A stretch of DNA of 24,094 nucleotides from JALYNX01 sp963746905 (GTDB taxonomy: Bacteria > Actinomycetota > Acidimicrobiia > Spongiisociales > ZC4RG35): positions 1 to 24,094 of the forward strand of contig CAVVCY010000006.1 in assembly GCA_963746905.1 (NCBI GenBank), in the 5' to 3' direction. A program made the translations under genes and the position numbers. Shown here one piece after another: positions 8,529-16,381 of this stretch. Each line of letters starts with the position of its first letter. Positions within the stretch are counted from its first letter, which is position 1. The notes under the pieces were generated by a model, which did not search any database, was not told the origin of the DNA, and saw nothing but the letters and a program-made list of their open reading frames with translations.

Positions 8529-9275
8529 GTGGTTCGTCATCTGATCAAACGTGGGGCGCTTGCCGGAGCGGCTGTCATCGGCCTCGAGGCGGCTTACGCC
8601 GTTCTCCGCCCCACTCCGCTCCTCGACGAGGTCGATCCCTCCGGCTCGTTCGGTGACCCGTCACTGCCCAACCTTCGGGTAGCGGTGCTTGGCGACTCTT
8701 CGGTTACCGCCCCTGGAGTTGCCGGGCCTGAGGAAGTCTGGATATCACTGATCTGCGAACGCCTCGCCATTGACCACCATGTGGTCCTCGAGTCCTTTGC
8801 CGTGGGCGGCTCATGCGCCCACGACCTAGTCAAGGAGCAAGTCGGCGCCGCCATTGACTTCGAACCTGACCTGATCTTCGTTGCGGTTGGCGGCAATGAT
8901 TTGATACGGGGAGTGTCGCGTCAGCGTTTCGAGGTGAATCTCGACCACGTCGTCAGTGATCTATCGGTCACCGGAGCGACCATCGTCCTCAGCGGCGTCG
9001 GAGACTTGGGGACGATCCCCCGGCTCCATCCACCTTTGCGCCAATTCGTCTCCCATCGGTCAGCAGGCTTCGATCGGATCCACCGTCGGGTCGCCGCCCG
9101 CAATGGCGCCCTGGTCATCGACCAACGCGCCGATCGCCCTGACGACTGGTACTCGGATCGCTCGTTGTGGTCGGCCGACCTCTTTCATGTCAGCGCGGCC
9201 GGGCACCGCCGCTGGGCCGATGTCGTCTGGGCCACACTGGAGCCAGCGCTCAAGAGAGTGAATGAACCGCTCTGA
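8529..9275 (+). CDS. SGNH/GDSL-family hydrolase, membrane-anchored or exported
   Basis: Esterase/lipase-type serine hydrolase of 248 aa. Seen: a basic N-terminus followed by one hydrophobic stretch (about residues 9-25), suggesting a signal anchor; block I VAVLGDSSV with the nucleophile Ser near 57; block II Gly in ESFAVGGS; block III GGND (121-124); block V DLFH with Asp near 217 and His near 220, which completes the triad. The proposed start is GTG at 8529; no strong ribosome binding site is present, and it lies 27 bp after the small unknown gene. It overlaps the PPOX gene by 14 nt, so the two are probably co-transcribed. The natural substrate (lipid, acylated glycan or other ester) cannot be told from sequence. 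Confidence 0.85.
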   Translation: MVRHLIKRGALAGAAVIGLEAAYAVLRPTPLLDEVDPSGSFGDPSLPNLRVAVLGDSSVTAPGVAGPEEVWISLICERLAIDHHVVLESFAVGGSCAHDLVKEQVGAAIDFEPDLIFVAVGGNDLIRGVSRQRFEVNLDHVVSDLSVTGATIVLSGVGDLGTIPRLHPPLRQFVSHRSAGFDRIHRRVAARNGALVIDQRADRPDDWYSDRSLWSADLFHVSAAGHRRWADVVWATLEPALKRVNEPL

Positions 9276-9675
9276 AGCGCTGGCGAAGTTGGAGCAATCG
9301 CCGCTCGGATACCTCGCCACTGTCAGGGCAAACGGCGCTCCCCATTTGGTCCCGATCACCTTCGCCCTGGACTCGGATCTGATCGTCCACATGGTCGATC
9401 ACAAGCCCAAGACGACCACGCGTTTGCAACGGCTGGCCAACATCAGCGCTAACTCCGAGGTGAGCCTCCTTGTCGATCACTACGACGACGACTGGGCCCA
9501 TCTGTGGTGGGTGCGGATCGATGGGATCGCAAACGTTGTCGAGGACGGCGACGAGTGGCAGGCCGCCCGGTCGGCCCTCGCCCTGAAATACCACCAATAC
9601 CGCGACAGCCCGCCTTCAGGCCCGGCGGTGCTGATCACGATCGTTGAGGTCAGCGGCTGGGTCGCGTCGGGATGA
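9262..9675 (+). CDS. PPOX-class split-barrel flavin/F420-binding protein, Rv0121-like (TIGR03668)
   Basis: 137-aa protein of the pyridoxamine-phosphate-oxidase-like split-barrel fold. The patterns LGYLATVRANGAPHLVPITF, MVDHKPKTTTRLQRLANI, SEVSLLVDHYDDDW and LWWVRIDG are characteristic of the actinobacterial Rv0121 subfamily, annotated as F420-dependent; members act as small deazaflavin- or flavin-binding proteins, but the substrate is unknown. ATG at 9262 overlaps the SGNH hydrolase stop by 14 nt, pointing to translational coupling. The 3' end overlaps the convergent 5-formyl-THF cyclo-ligase by 26 nt. The gene is intact and of family length. Family assignment is firm; use of F420 rather than FMN is inferred from the subfamily. 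Confidence 0.87.
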   Translation: MNRSEALAKLEQSPLGYLATVRANGAPHLVPITFALDSDLIVHMVDHKPKTTTRLQRLANISANSEVSLLVDHYDDDWAHLWWVRIDGIANVVEDGDEWQAARSALALKYHQYRDSPPSGPAVLITIVEVSGWVASG

Positions 9676-10195
9676 CGCCTTCCTCAATGGCCAACCAGTC
9701 CACAGGCTCGTCATGGTCCACAACGCGGACCTCGGAGATCACCCGGCTGGAGAGCGTGACCCCGACCGCCTCACTATCGCTGCGGCGAACCGCGAGCACC
9801 CGGTCGTAGTAGCCGCCACCGCGGCCCAGACGCCCGCCGAAGTCGTCGAAGGCAAGACCCGGGACCAGGAACACGTCGATCTCGTGAACGGGCACGACAC
9901 GGCCCGAGTCCATTGGCTGGATCATCCCCCAATGGTGGGTCTCCTTTGGCACGTCGCGGTCCCGGAAGGTGAGGGTTCCGTCATCCTCGACCCGGGGCAG
10001 GACCCATCGCCATCCAGGCAGCCGATCGAACAGCTCGGCGATGTTCACCTCGTCCGCCATCGCCAGGTAAGCGGCAATCGTGCCCGGGAGCCTGGTGGAA
10101 AGCCACGAAAACAATCCGTCGACCACCTGCGAGCCGAGGGTTGACGAAACTGGCCCTGACTGGCGTGCCAGGCGACGTGCCTCTTCCTTGTCCAC
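9650..10195 (-). CDS. 5-formyltetrahydrofolate cyclo-ligase family protein
   Basis: Converts 5-formyl-THF to 5,10-methenyl-THF with ATP, returning the stored folate to the one-carbon pool; cytosolic. The signature is near the C-terminus: FLVPGLAFDDFGGRLGRGGG followed by YYDRVLA, the ATP/substrate-binding loop. The substrate-side stretch VLPRVEDDGTLTFRDRD and the central EIDVFLVPGLAFD strand also fit. I chose GTG at 10195, giving 181 aa starting MDKEEARRLARQ, a usual length. The frame stays open upstream into the divergent acyltransferase, but that stretch has no family similarity and is antisense to a real gene. The divergent start codons are only 19 bp apart, so one or both genes may be leaderless or have promoters inside the neighbour. 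The symbol could be mthfs/ygfA-like; I leave it blank. Confidence 0.85.
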   Translation of the reverse strand: MDKEEARRLARQSGPVSSTLGSQVVDGLFSWLSTRLPGTIAAYLAMADEVNIAELFDRLPGWRWVLPRVEDDGTLTFRDRDVPKETHHWGMIQPMDSGRVVPVHEIDVFLVPGLAFDDFGGRLGRGGGYYDRVLAVRRSDSEAVGVTLSSRVISEVRVVDHDEPVDWLAIEEGVIPTRPSR

Positions 10196-10214
10196 GGGGT
10201 CAGGGTAAGAGCCA

Positions 10215-10979
10215 ATGGCTACCCTCGCCGCGATGCGCTGGGTGATCGATGTTCCGAGAACTGTGATCACCGTGATCGCCGGCGTGCTCGCCACGCTGAT
10301 TGCCGTGCCGACCGTCATGATCACGGCCGCGATCAACGATGTCTCCCCGTTCATCGAGCAGGTGATCCGGGGTTGGAGCAGGGTCTGGCTCATCTGCTCC
10401 GGGACCAGGCTCGAGGTCGTCGGATCCGAAAACATCGACCCCACCAGGTCATATGTGGTGGTGGCCAACCATTTATCGGCCCTGGACATCATGGCTTGTC
10501 TCCTCGCGGTCCCGATCCCGATGCGTTTCCTTGCCAAGACCGAGCTGTACAAGGTGCCGGTCCTGGCGCAAGGCATGCGGGCGGTCGGGATCGTGGAGGT
10601 CGATCGGGCGGCCCGGGGATCGATCCACGCCGACGTCAACCGCCAGGGCAAGGCCCTCATCCAGAAGGGTCGATCGTTGATCATCTATGCGGAGGGCACC
10701 AGGTCGCGCGACGGTGCACTGCGGCCCTTCAAGAAGGGTGCCTTCACCATGGCACTGACCAGCCACCTCCCCGTGCTCCCGGTTTCGATCCACGGCTCAT
10801 ACGACGCTTGGCCGCCTGGCCAGCCCTGGGTTCACGGGGGAACGATCAGAGTGGTGATCGACCAGGCCATCGAGACCACTGAAATGACCCAGGCAGACGG
10901 CAACGAACTGCGGGATCAGGTGCGGGATGTGATCGCCGGAAGGGTCTCGGAGATGGGTGGCCAGGTGGGCCCGGTCTAA
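10215..10979 (+). CDS. 1-acyl-sn-glycerol-3-phosphate acyltransferase (PlsC family)
   Basis: Transfers a second acyl chain to lysophosphatidic acid, or a similar acceptor, in membrane phospholipid synthesis. Seen: an N-terminal hydrophobic stretch (about residues 15-40, VITVIAGVLATLIAVPTVMI) for membrane association; catalytic block I NHLSALD (HX4D); block II region MRAVGIVEVDR; block III AEGTRSRDGALRPFKKG; and block IV LPVLPVSIHGS. Length 254 aa is normal. ATG at 10215 is taken; an internal ATG at 10233 is possible, and neither has a strong ribosome binding site. It is divergent from the cyclo-ligase gene. PlsC families differ in acceptor, so the precise substrate is inferred. Confidence 0.9.
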   Translation: MATLAAMRWVIDVPRTVITVIAGVLATLIAVPTVMITAAINDVSPFIEQVIRGWSRVWLICSGTRLEVVGSENIDPTRSYVVVANHLSALDIMACLLAVPIPMRFLAKTELYKVPVLAQGMRAVGIVEVDRAARGSIHADVNRQGKALIQKGRSLIIYAEGTRSRDGALRPFKKGAFTMALTSHLPVLPVSIHGSYDAWPPGQPWVHGGTIRVVIDQAIETTEMTQADGNELRDQVRDVIAGRVSEMGGQVGPV

Positions 10980-11062
10980 GCGGTCTTTCAGTTCTAAGAA
11001 ATCTTTCGATATCGGCTGACAGGGGTATGGAATCTGTCGGGGTCGGCTTGTATGTTTCGAGC

Positions 11063-12325
11063 ATGGTCGAACACATGTTCGAGGATGTCGGGATTCCCAA
11101 AGGTTTAGCCCAGATGACACCGGGCCCGAAGCTGGGGGCGATCCTGTCCTCGATCGACCGGAACCTGATCACCGGTCATGACCGGGTGGTCCTGGTCCAA
11201 GCCTGGAACCGTCAACTGGCTCATACCCAGGCCGAGCTCTACGCGGCGATGGTGGCGGTCGCCGACGCCGAACATGAGCAACTGTCCGGTCATCTCGAAT
11301 CCGACGAGATCCAGGATCTCGCCGCCTCCGAAATCCGGGCTGCGCTCACACTCACCCGCCGGGCCGCCGACACCCATTTGGGTTGGGCTTCCCAACTGGT
11401 CGGCGACTACCCCCAACTATGGGAAGCACTCTCCGAAGGACGGCATCGACCTGGCCAAAGCCAAAGTGATCATCAGCGAAACCTGTCACCTCGAACCCGA
11501 ACACCGGACCCGGGTCAGCACGTCGTATTGGAACGAGCACCTCACCAGACCACCGGACAGCTCGGACGCCCGACCTCCGCAAACTGGTCATCCAAGTCGA
11601 CCCCGACATGGCGAAAACCCGATACGAGCAAGGCGTCGAAGACCGTCGGGTCGTGTCCGAGGCCAATCCTGACGGGACCGCCAACCTCCACGGACTCAAC
11701 CTTCCACCCCACCGTGCCAGCGCGGTGACTGCGACGGATCAACCGGTTGGCCCGAGCTGCCAAATCCGCCGACGACCCCAGAACCATGGACCAGATCCGA
11801 GCCGACGTCCTCCTCGACCTACTCCAGGGCAGACAAACAGACCAAACCCGAGGGACTCGAGGAACCGTCGACATCCAAGTCGACCTCACCACCCTGGCTC
11901 AGCTATCCGAAAACCCCGGACAGCTCGCCGGATACGGGCCGGTCATCGCCGACATCGCCCGTCAGGTCACCACCCAACAATCCGACAGCGAATGGCGTTA
12001 CACGATTCTCAATGAGGAAGGCCAGGTCATCTCCAACGGGACCACCCGAAGAAGACCCAACACCCAACTCAAACGACAGGTGGAAGCCGAAAACCCGACC
12101 TGTGTTTTCCCCGGATGCCGCAACCCAGCAGCCGAATGCGACATCGACCACAACCAGCAATGGTCAGAAGGCGGCCCGACCGAAGTCGACAACCTCGCAC
12201 CACTCTGCCGCCACGACCACGTCATCAGACACCACGGATGGAAGATCCAACAGGTACGACCCGGCATCTATCAATGGACCAGCCCACTCGGCCACACCTA
12301 CACCATCCCCGCCCGATCACCCTGA
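11063..12325 (+). pseudogene. DUF222 / HNH endonuclease domain protein (13E12-like), broken by several indels
   Basis: N-terminal DUF222 domain followed by a C-terminal HNH nuclease domain, the architecture of the mycobacterial 13E12 repeat family. The HNH part is intact: CVFPGC, then ECDIDHNQQWSEGGPTEVDN and LCRHDHVIRHHG, with the zinc cysteines and catalytic His in place. The upstream part jumps frames: frame 2 to about 11436, frame 3 (IDLAKAKVIISETCHLEP) to about 11525, probably frame 2 again (ERAPHQTTGQL) to about 11565, frame 1 (RKLVIQVDPDMAKTRYEQG) to about 11728, then frame 2 (RRINRLARAAKSADD) to the TGA at 12325. Net change is zero, about 419 aa. ATG at 11063 is chosen because a LexA box sits directly on it. 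Either a decaying multicopy-family gene or a poorly resolved assembly. The 3' end overlaps vanZ by 28 nt. Confidence 0.8.
11067..11082. promoter_or_regulatory. LexA (SOS) box overlapping the HNH gene start
   Basis: TCGAACACATGTTCGA, with perfect TCGAAC/GTTCGA arms, is the mycobacterial SOS-box consensus. It begins at the fifth base of the HNH coding sequence and encodes residues 2-7. A TATGTT at 11051-11056, ending 6 bp before the ATG, could be the -10 of a leaderless transcript, placing LexA just downstream of the start site as a roadblock. Several 13E12-family genes of M. tuberculosis are known LexA targets, which supports the call. Confidence 0.85.
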
Positions 12326-12843
12326 CTCTCACGAGGCCGGGTCACCAGTTTCAGAGCCAAAGCCGCAATCAGTACACCAATCCAAGTCCCAACGACGTTG
12401 AGAATCACGTCGTCGATGTCGCCCACCCGACCGAGCGCGAACACGAACTGAATCACTTCGAAGATCAACGAGGTTCCGAGGCCGACCAGGGTTGAGGCGA
12501 GAATCATGTGTCGGTGCCTTCGGAAGACCAGTCCGAACGTGAACCCAATAGGTACGAAGAGCAACACATTGCCGGCGATGTTTCGAACTGCCACCGAGGC
12601 GTCGACAGAATTGTTTATCAGATTGCCGAGGGACTTGAAGGGAACGAGGTTTAAACCGGTGACGGACTCCGGTCCGCCGACTGGGCGTAAGACGATAGAG
12701 GTGACTCCGATCACGGCGGCCGCAGCCCAGATTCGGGCGACGGCGTCGAGGACAGCCAAAGGATCTGGCCCGCCACCATTCTTCGCTCGGCGGACCACGA
12801 GCCAGGTCGCGATCAGGGTGACCAGACTGACAACAGCGGCCAT
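12298..12843 (-). CDS. VanZ-like family membrane protein
   Basis: Integral membrane protein of 181 aa with about five hydrophobic helices (residues about 3-18, 38-56, 88-105, 115-133 and 148-166). The family core is visible: NLVPFKSLGNLI, RNIAGNVLLFVPIGFTFGLV, SLIFEVIQFVF and GRVGDIDDVILNVVGTWIG. VanZ in enterococci gives low-level teicoplanin resistance, but most family members are of unknown role, so no resistance is claimed. ATG at 12843; no good ribosome binding site. It follows the serine hydrolase by 47 bp in the same direction and is the last gene of the imu-azl run. Its 3' end overlaps the convergent HNH gene by 28 nt. Confidence 0.85.
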   Translation of the reverse strand: MAAVVSLVTLIATWLVVRRAKNGGGPDPLAVLDAVARIWAAAAVIGVTSIVLRPVGGPESVTGLNLVPFKSLGNLINNSVDASVAVRNIAGNVLLFVPIGFTFGLVFRRHRHMILASTLVGLGTSLIFEVIQFVFALGRVGDIDDVILNVVGTWIGVLIAALALKLVTRPRESQGDRAGMV

Positions 12844-12890
12844 AGGCCCCCAAGTCGCCGAAAATCCGCCACGCCTGCGTCATGAATCGG

Positions 12891-13895
12891 TCAAAGACCC
12901 AACTGCTCGCGCAAGAACGATGTGACCGCCCATGCTCCATTGGTGATATTTGAGATCACCGTGTGGGTGATGTCTTCGTGTGGTTCGTGCACGCTGAGAA
13001 ACGAGGCGCCGGTGTCGGAGCCAGTCAACATCACGGTGTCCGTCGACTCGTGAAGCCAGAAACCAAGGCCGTACCGCCGCGAGTCATCTGGCACTTCACT
13101 TCGTGGACGCAACATTTCGGCGACCCAATCTGTGGACACGATCCGACCAGCGAAGAACGCCTTCCAAAAGACGCTGACATCGGCCGCGGTGGTGTAGATC
13201 CCACCATCTCCAGTCCCCCGCACCGGCAGATGGAACACGTTGGTCCTCAACACGCCATCGATTTCGTAATAACCGAGCGCGGTGTCACCCGGAAGCTGAT
13301 CGGAGCGCAGGAACTCGGTGTCGCTCATGCCTGCCGGGTCGAGGACACGTTGGCTGACCAGATCGTGAAAAGGTGCCCCGCTGGCTCGTTCCGCGATCAG
13401 GGCCAGGACCACGAACCCGCCGTTGCAATAGGAAAACATCTCGCCAGGAGTGGATTTCATCGGGAACCCGTCGAGCACCGCGACGAAGTCCTCGGTGATG
13501 ACCAGATCCTGCACCGGGATCGGCATCATGTAGTCGTTGAGGTCGTACCCGGCGTCCTCGTCGAGATAGTCCCCGATCCCGGAGCGATGCGAGAGCAGAT
13601 GCTCGATGGTCACATCGTCACGGATGAGCGGGAGATCACTCCCGAGAAATGATCGTGCCGCAGTCGATAGATCGAACACCCCGTCCTCGATCAGGCTGAT
13701 CACCGTAAGTGCGGTGAAGCCCTTCGACCCACTGGCGATTCCGAACCGGGTATCGACCTGGTTGGGGATCTCCCATCCCCGGTGCGCCCACCCGTAGGCC
13801 TTGGCCAACTCGATCTCGCCGGCGCGGTCGACCCAAACCACACCGGAGAACTCCTGATCGGCGGCCAGTGCATCGAGGTCGTGTTCGAGGGACAT
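12891..13895 (-). CDS. Serine hydrolase, beta-lactamase/class C PBP-like
   Basis: 334-aa member of the beta-lactamase-related serine hydrolase family (Pfam Beta-lactamase, PF00144 type). Seen: the SxxK nucleophile motif SGSK at about 55-58 in RFGIASGSKGFTALT; the family HRSG motif in LLSHRSGIGDYL; the YxN motif YCN at about 156-158 in FSYCNGGFVVLALI; and a late TGSDTGASF loop in place of the canonical KTG/HTG. No signal peptide is visible, so it is probably cytosolic, unlike true penicillin-binding proteins. It may be an esterase or D-amino-acid peptidase; activity on beta-lactams should not be assumed. ATG at 13895 lies 16 bp after the azlD stop, in an apparent operon. Confidence 0.85.
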   Translation of the reverse strand: MSLEHDLDALAADQEFSGVVWVDRAGEIELAKAYGWAHRGWEIPNQVDTRFGIASGSKGFTALTVISLIEDGVFDLSTAARSFLGSDLPLIRDDVTIEHLLSHRSGIGDYLDEDAGYDLNDYMMPIPVQDLVITEDFVAVLDGFPMKSTPGEMFSYCNGGFVVLALIAERASGAPFHDLVSQRVLDPAGMSDTEFLRSDQLPGDTALGYYEIDGVLRTNVFHLPVRGTGDGGIYTTAADVSVFWKAFFAGRIVSTDWVAEMLRPRSEVPDDSRRYGLGFWLHESTDTVMLTGSDTGASFLSVHEPHEDITHTVISNITNGAWAVTSFLREQLGL

Positions 13896-13911
13896 CGGCG
13901 GAGGGTATCTC

Positions 13912-14220
13912 TCAGCCGATCAGAGCCCGGGCCAAATAGAAGCAGGCCGCCCCTACTCCGAGCACGCCCCACAGCGAGCGGCGGAACACGATTCCACCGA
14001 CCACCCCACCCACCGCCGCGGCGATGTTGGCGGCGAACTCTGGCGTTCCTGGCGGGGCCGCCAGACCGTTGGTAGCGATGGCGATGAACAGAGCGAGTGG
14101 AAACACCTCGAGAAAACGGCCCACCCGCCCCCCGGGAGCCGATCTCGGGTTGAGGAGGAAAGCGATCCTGGTTGCGAATGTGATCGCTGCCACTCCCAGA
14201 ACCACCGTGAGGTCACTCAT
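13912..14220 (-). CDS. azlD: AzlD-family branched-chain amino acid exporter subunit
   Basis: Small inner-membrane subunit (102 aa) that pairs with AzlC to export branched-chain amino acids or their analogues. Seen: about four hydrophobic helices, starting with LTVVLGVAAITFATRIAFLL, the AzlD signature region RFLEVFPLALFIAIATNGL, and a C-terminal helix LWGVLGVGAACFYLARALI. I place the start at the ATG of MSDLTVV (14220) because it overlaps the azlC stop by 8 nt, the usual arrangement for this pair; an in-frame start at 14235 would add five residues. It is intact and tightly coupled to azlC. Substrate is inferred from family only. Confidence 0.87.
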   Translation of the reverse strand: MSDLTVVLGVAAITFATRIAFLLNPRSAPGGRVGRFLEVFPLALFIAIATNGLAAPPGTPEFAANIAAAVGGVVGGIVFRRSLWGVLGVGAACFYLARALIG

Positions 14221-14881
14221 CGATGGCCAGCCCAATCAGGGACGCCGCGAAGGCCGCGGTAGATATCTGCCACGCCACGGGCAGGGTGTTGATCGCGATC
14301 AGGGTGGCCACGACGGAGGCCCCAGCCACCACCCAATCACGTCTGAGTTTCACCATCGGCGCCGCCAGCCCTAGGAAGAGGAGACCGAAGAGGACGCCGA
14401 TCCCCACCGCACCGGGATCGATCGAGGAGCCAAACCAGGCGCCGGCTGCGGTTCCGAGAATCCAGCCCGAGTACAACATCACGTCGGCTGCGGTCTTGTA
14501 GGCGACCGGGTCCTCGACCCCAGCGTCGAAAGCCCTGATGGTGAGCCCAAAGGTCTCGTCGACCAGGATGAAAGCAAGCCGGATCCGGGTCAGCAGTGGC
14601 TGCTCACCGATGATGTCGGCGAGCCTGGCCGACATCGGAAGGTGTCGAAGCCCGAGCCCGACCGCAGCAATGAAGATCGGAACCGGTCCTGCTGGGAGAA
14701 GCCCGATCATCGTGAATTGAGCGGCGCCGGACACGATGATCGCCGACGAGAACAGCGTGAGAGCCTGCGAAAAGCCAGCGTCGACGGCGAGGACCCCATA
14801 GGCAAGGCCAAACGCACCTACCGCAATCAGGATCAGGACTGCGTCGCGCGCTCCCTGGCGAAACGACGGGCTACCAAACAT
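14213..14881 (-). CDS. azlC: AzlC-family branched-chain amino acid exporter subunit
   Basis: Main membrane subunit (222 aa) of the AzlCD exporter. Typical AzlC patterns: FRQGARDAVLILIAVGAFGL at the N-terminus, FSSAIIVSGAAQFTMIGLL, LGLRHLPMSARLADIIG, and FILVDETFGLTI. Six or seven hydrophobic helices are visible. ATG at 14881 lies 12 bp after the imuB stop with the same orientation, and the stop overlaps azlD. In Bacillus the azl genes give resistance to 4-azaleucine; here the placement behind a LexA-controlled mutasome is unusual and may only reflect compact packing. Function by family only. Confidence 0.88.
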   Translation of the reverse strand: MFGSPSFRQGARDAVLILIAVGAFGLAYGVLAVDAGFSQALTLFSSAIIVSGAAQFTMIGLLPAGPVPIFIAAVGLGLRHLPMSARLADIIGEQPLLTRIRLAFILVDETFGLTIRAFDAGVEDPVAYKTAADVMLYSGWILGTAAGAWFGSSIDPGAVGIGVLFGLLFLGLAAPMVKLRRDWVVAGASVVATLIAINTLPVAWQISTAAFAASLIGLAIDE

Positions 14882-14893
14882 TTATCGACGTTA

Positions 14894-16381
14894 TCAATCA
14901 TAAATCCCGGCCAGGTACGCCCTCCCCTCGGCTACCACACAGAGCAGGGCCCCCACCGAGGTCACCAGCTGATAACGATCGGCGTCCTTCTCTCCCAGCC
15001 ACCATCGAGCGCTGAGCCGCCACGGCCCACTCCAGGTGAGGACCGGCTCCCATCGAGTGCCGAGCCGAACCCGGGATGGCATCCCCTCATCCCATTCCAC
15101 TTCCAAAGGCTGGAGACGTGGCGGGACCAGGGCAGGGCTGGGCCCTGGGGTAGCTCCCGGCCATGGCGCATCGGGCTCCCGGGCGGCATCGGTCGGCGGC
15201 TCCCCCCAACGGGACCAGGCGACTCGCTCCTGAGGCATCCTCCCGCCCTGGGCTCTTCCCTGGAGCACCGCATCGGGGCCGAGCAATGCCTGGGCCCTGG
15301 TCAGCGCCCTTTCGGCTTCGATCCTCGAGGTCTCGTCCTGGAGCAAGCCAAGCTGCCGCCCCTGATCGGAGAGGTCGGCCGGTGCAATCCTCAATCTCAC
15401 GATCCCCCCGGGCACCCCGCCCGCCTCCACCCAGGCCCGCAGTTGCCACCACACCCGATCGGCGAGAGCCTTCTCGGTGAAGGGGTCCGCCGACCGCCAG
15501 ATCCGCTCCCGGGCCTTCCCCATCGCCGATTCGGCCAGGATCGAGACCCGATGCGGCGCCACCCCGTTCACCCGCAGCCCGCGCAGCAGGCGCTCCGACA
15601 GGGCACGGGAGGCGAAGGCGACTGCATCGAGCGTTTCCAGCGGATCCTCGAAGGCGGCGTCGACCGCGAGATCGGGTGAGATTCCCCGGGGATCGACCAG
15701 TCGGTCCTCCCCACTGGCCAGTCGGTGGGCAAGAGCCCCCTGATTGCCGAAACGGGTCGCCAGGGCATCACGGGGCAATCGGGCCAGCTCACCGAGGGTG
15801 CCGATCCCCAACCAGCGGAAAGTGTCGATCATCTCCTCGCCGTTCATGCTCTCCCGAAGCGTTGCCAGATCGAGACGGGAGAGAAACCCGATCGTGTCCT
15901 CGACTACCTGCGGGTGACCAACCGTTGTGGTCGCCGAAGCCCAACGGGCGGCGAAGGGCCCATCGGCCACCCCGACCATGGCCTGGCCTCCCCGGAGATG
16001 TCCGACCAGGTTGTCGACCTCTTTGACCACCCGCTCTGCCAGCGCCGTCTCCCCGCCGTAGAAGCGCACAGCACCGGAAACTGGGACGTAGACCAGACCC
16101 GGGGAGACCACCTCCACCCGGGGGATGAGGTCCTCGATGACCTCCACCACAGGCTCGAAGCGACGGGCCTCTTCCCCGGGATCACGGACCAGAACCGTCG
16201 CAAACGGAGCCAACGCTTCCGCCTCCCGACGCGGCATCCCCAGGGCCACTCCGGCGGCGAGAACCTCACTCGTGGCACCTACGACCCGGTCGTCGACGAT
16301 CAGCAACGGGTCAGACGACGGAGCGTCTGGCCTCCCCAACGACCACATCGGAAACCACACGCACAACGTCCGAACCTTCAT
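14894..16381 (-). CDS. imuB: ImuB, inactive Y-family polymerase-like mutasome subunit
   Basis: 495-aa hub protein of the damage-induced mutasome: in mycobacteria and other bacteria ImuB binds the beta clamp and brings ImuA' and DnaE2 together for error-prone lesion bypass. Y-family palm/thumb/little-finger order is visible (fingers region VALGMPRREAEALAPFA, helix-hairpin-helix RWLGIGTLGELARLPRDAL, little finger DLAVDAAFEDPLETLDAVAF). The first catalytic Asp and the second acidic motif (SxDE) are missing: the aligned stretches read CVWFPMWSLGRPD and SPGLVYVPVSGAVRFYGG, as expected for ImuB. The C-terminus has a conserved tail with WSGPWRLSARWW and AYLAGIYD. ATG at 16381 is supported by the N-terminal family pattern, but it overlaps imuA' by 71 nt. 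No dnaE2 is in the window. Identity firm. Confidence 0.92.
   Translation of the reverse strand: MKVRTLCVWFPMWSLGRPDAPSSDPLLIVDDRVVGATSEVLAAGVALGMPRREAEALAPFATVLVRDPGEEARRFEPVVEVIEDLIPRVEVVSPGLVYVPVSGAVRFYGGETALAERVVKEVDNLVGHLRGGQAMVGVADGPFAARWASATTTVGHPQVVEDTIGFLSRLDLATLRESMNGEEMIDTFRWLGIGTLGELARLPRDALATRFGNQGALAHRLASGEDRLVDPRGISPDLAVDAAFEDPLETLDAVAFASRALSERLLRGLRVNGVAPHRVSILAESAMGKARERIWRSADPFTEKALADRVWWQLRAWVEAGGVPGGIVRLRIAPADLSDQGRQLGLLQDETSRIEAERALTRAQALLGPDAVLQGRAQGGRMPQERVAWSRWGEPPTDAAREPDAPWPGATPGPSPALVPPRLQPLEVEWDEGMPSRVRLGTRWEPVLTWSGPWRLSARWWLGEKDADRYQLVTSVGALLCVVAEGRAYLAGIYD

Noticed and set aside
10196..10684. N-terminal extension of the cyclo-ligase frame
   Set aside because: Antisense to the intact PlsC gene and without family similarity; a product without it has the normal length.
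11063..12325. HNH gene as part of an intron, homing element or restriction system
   Set aside because: The DUF222-HNH layout and the SOS box match the chromosomal 13E12-type family; no methyltransferase, intron structure or phage genes are adjacent.
12298..12843. VanZ-like gene as a glycopeptide resistance determinant
   Set aside because: No vanHAX or vanRS genes are nearby; VanZ-like proteins are common in actinobacteria with unknown roles.
12891..13895. True beta-lactamase
   Set aside because: No export signal and the third active-site motif is atypical; only a general serine hydrolase call is justified.
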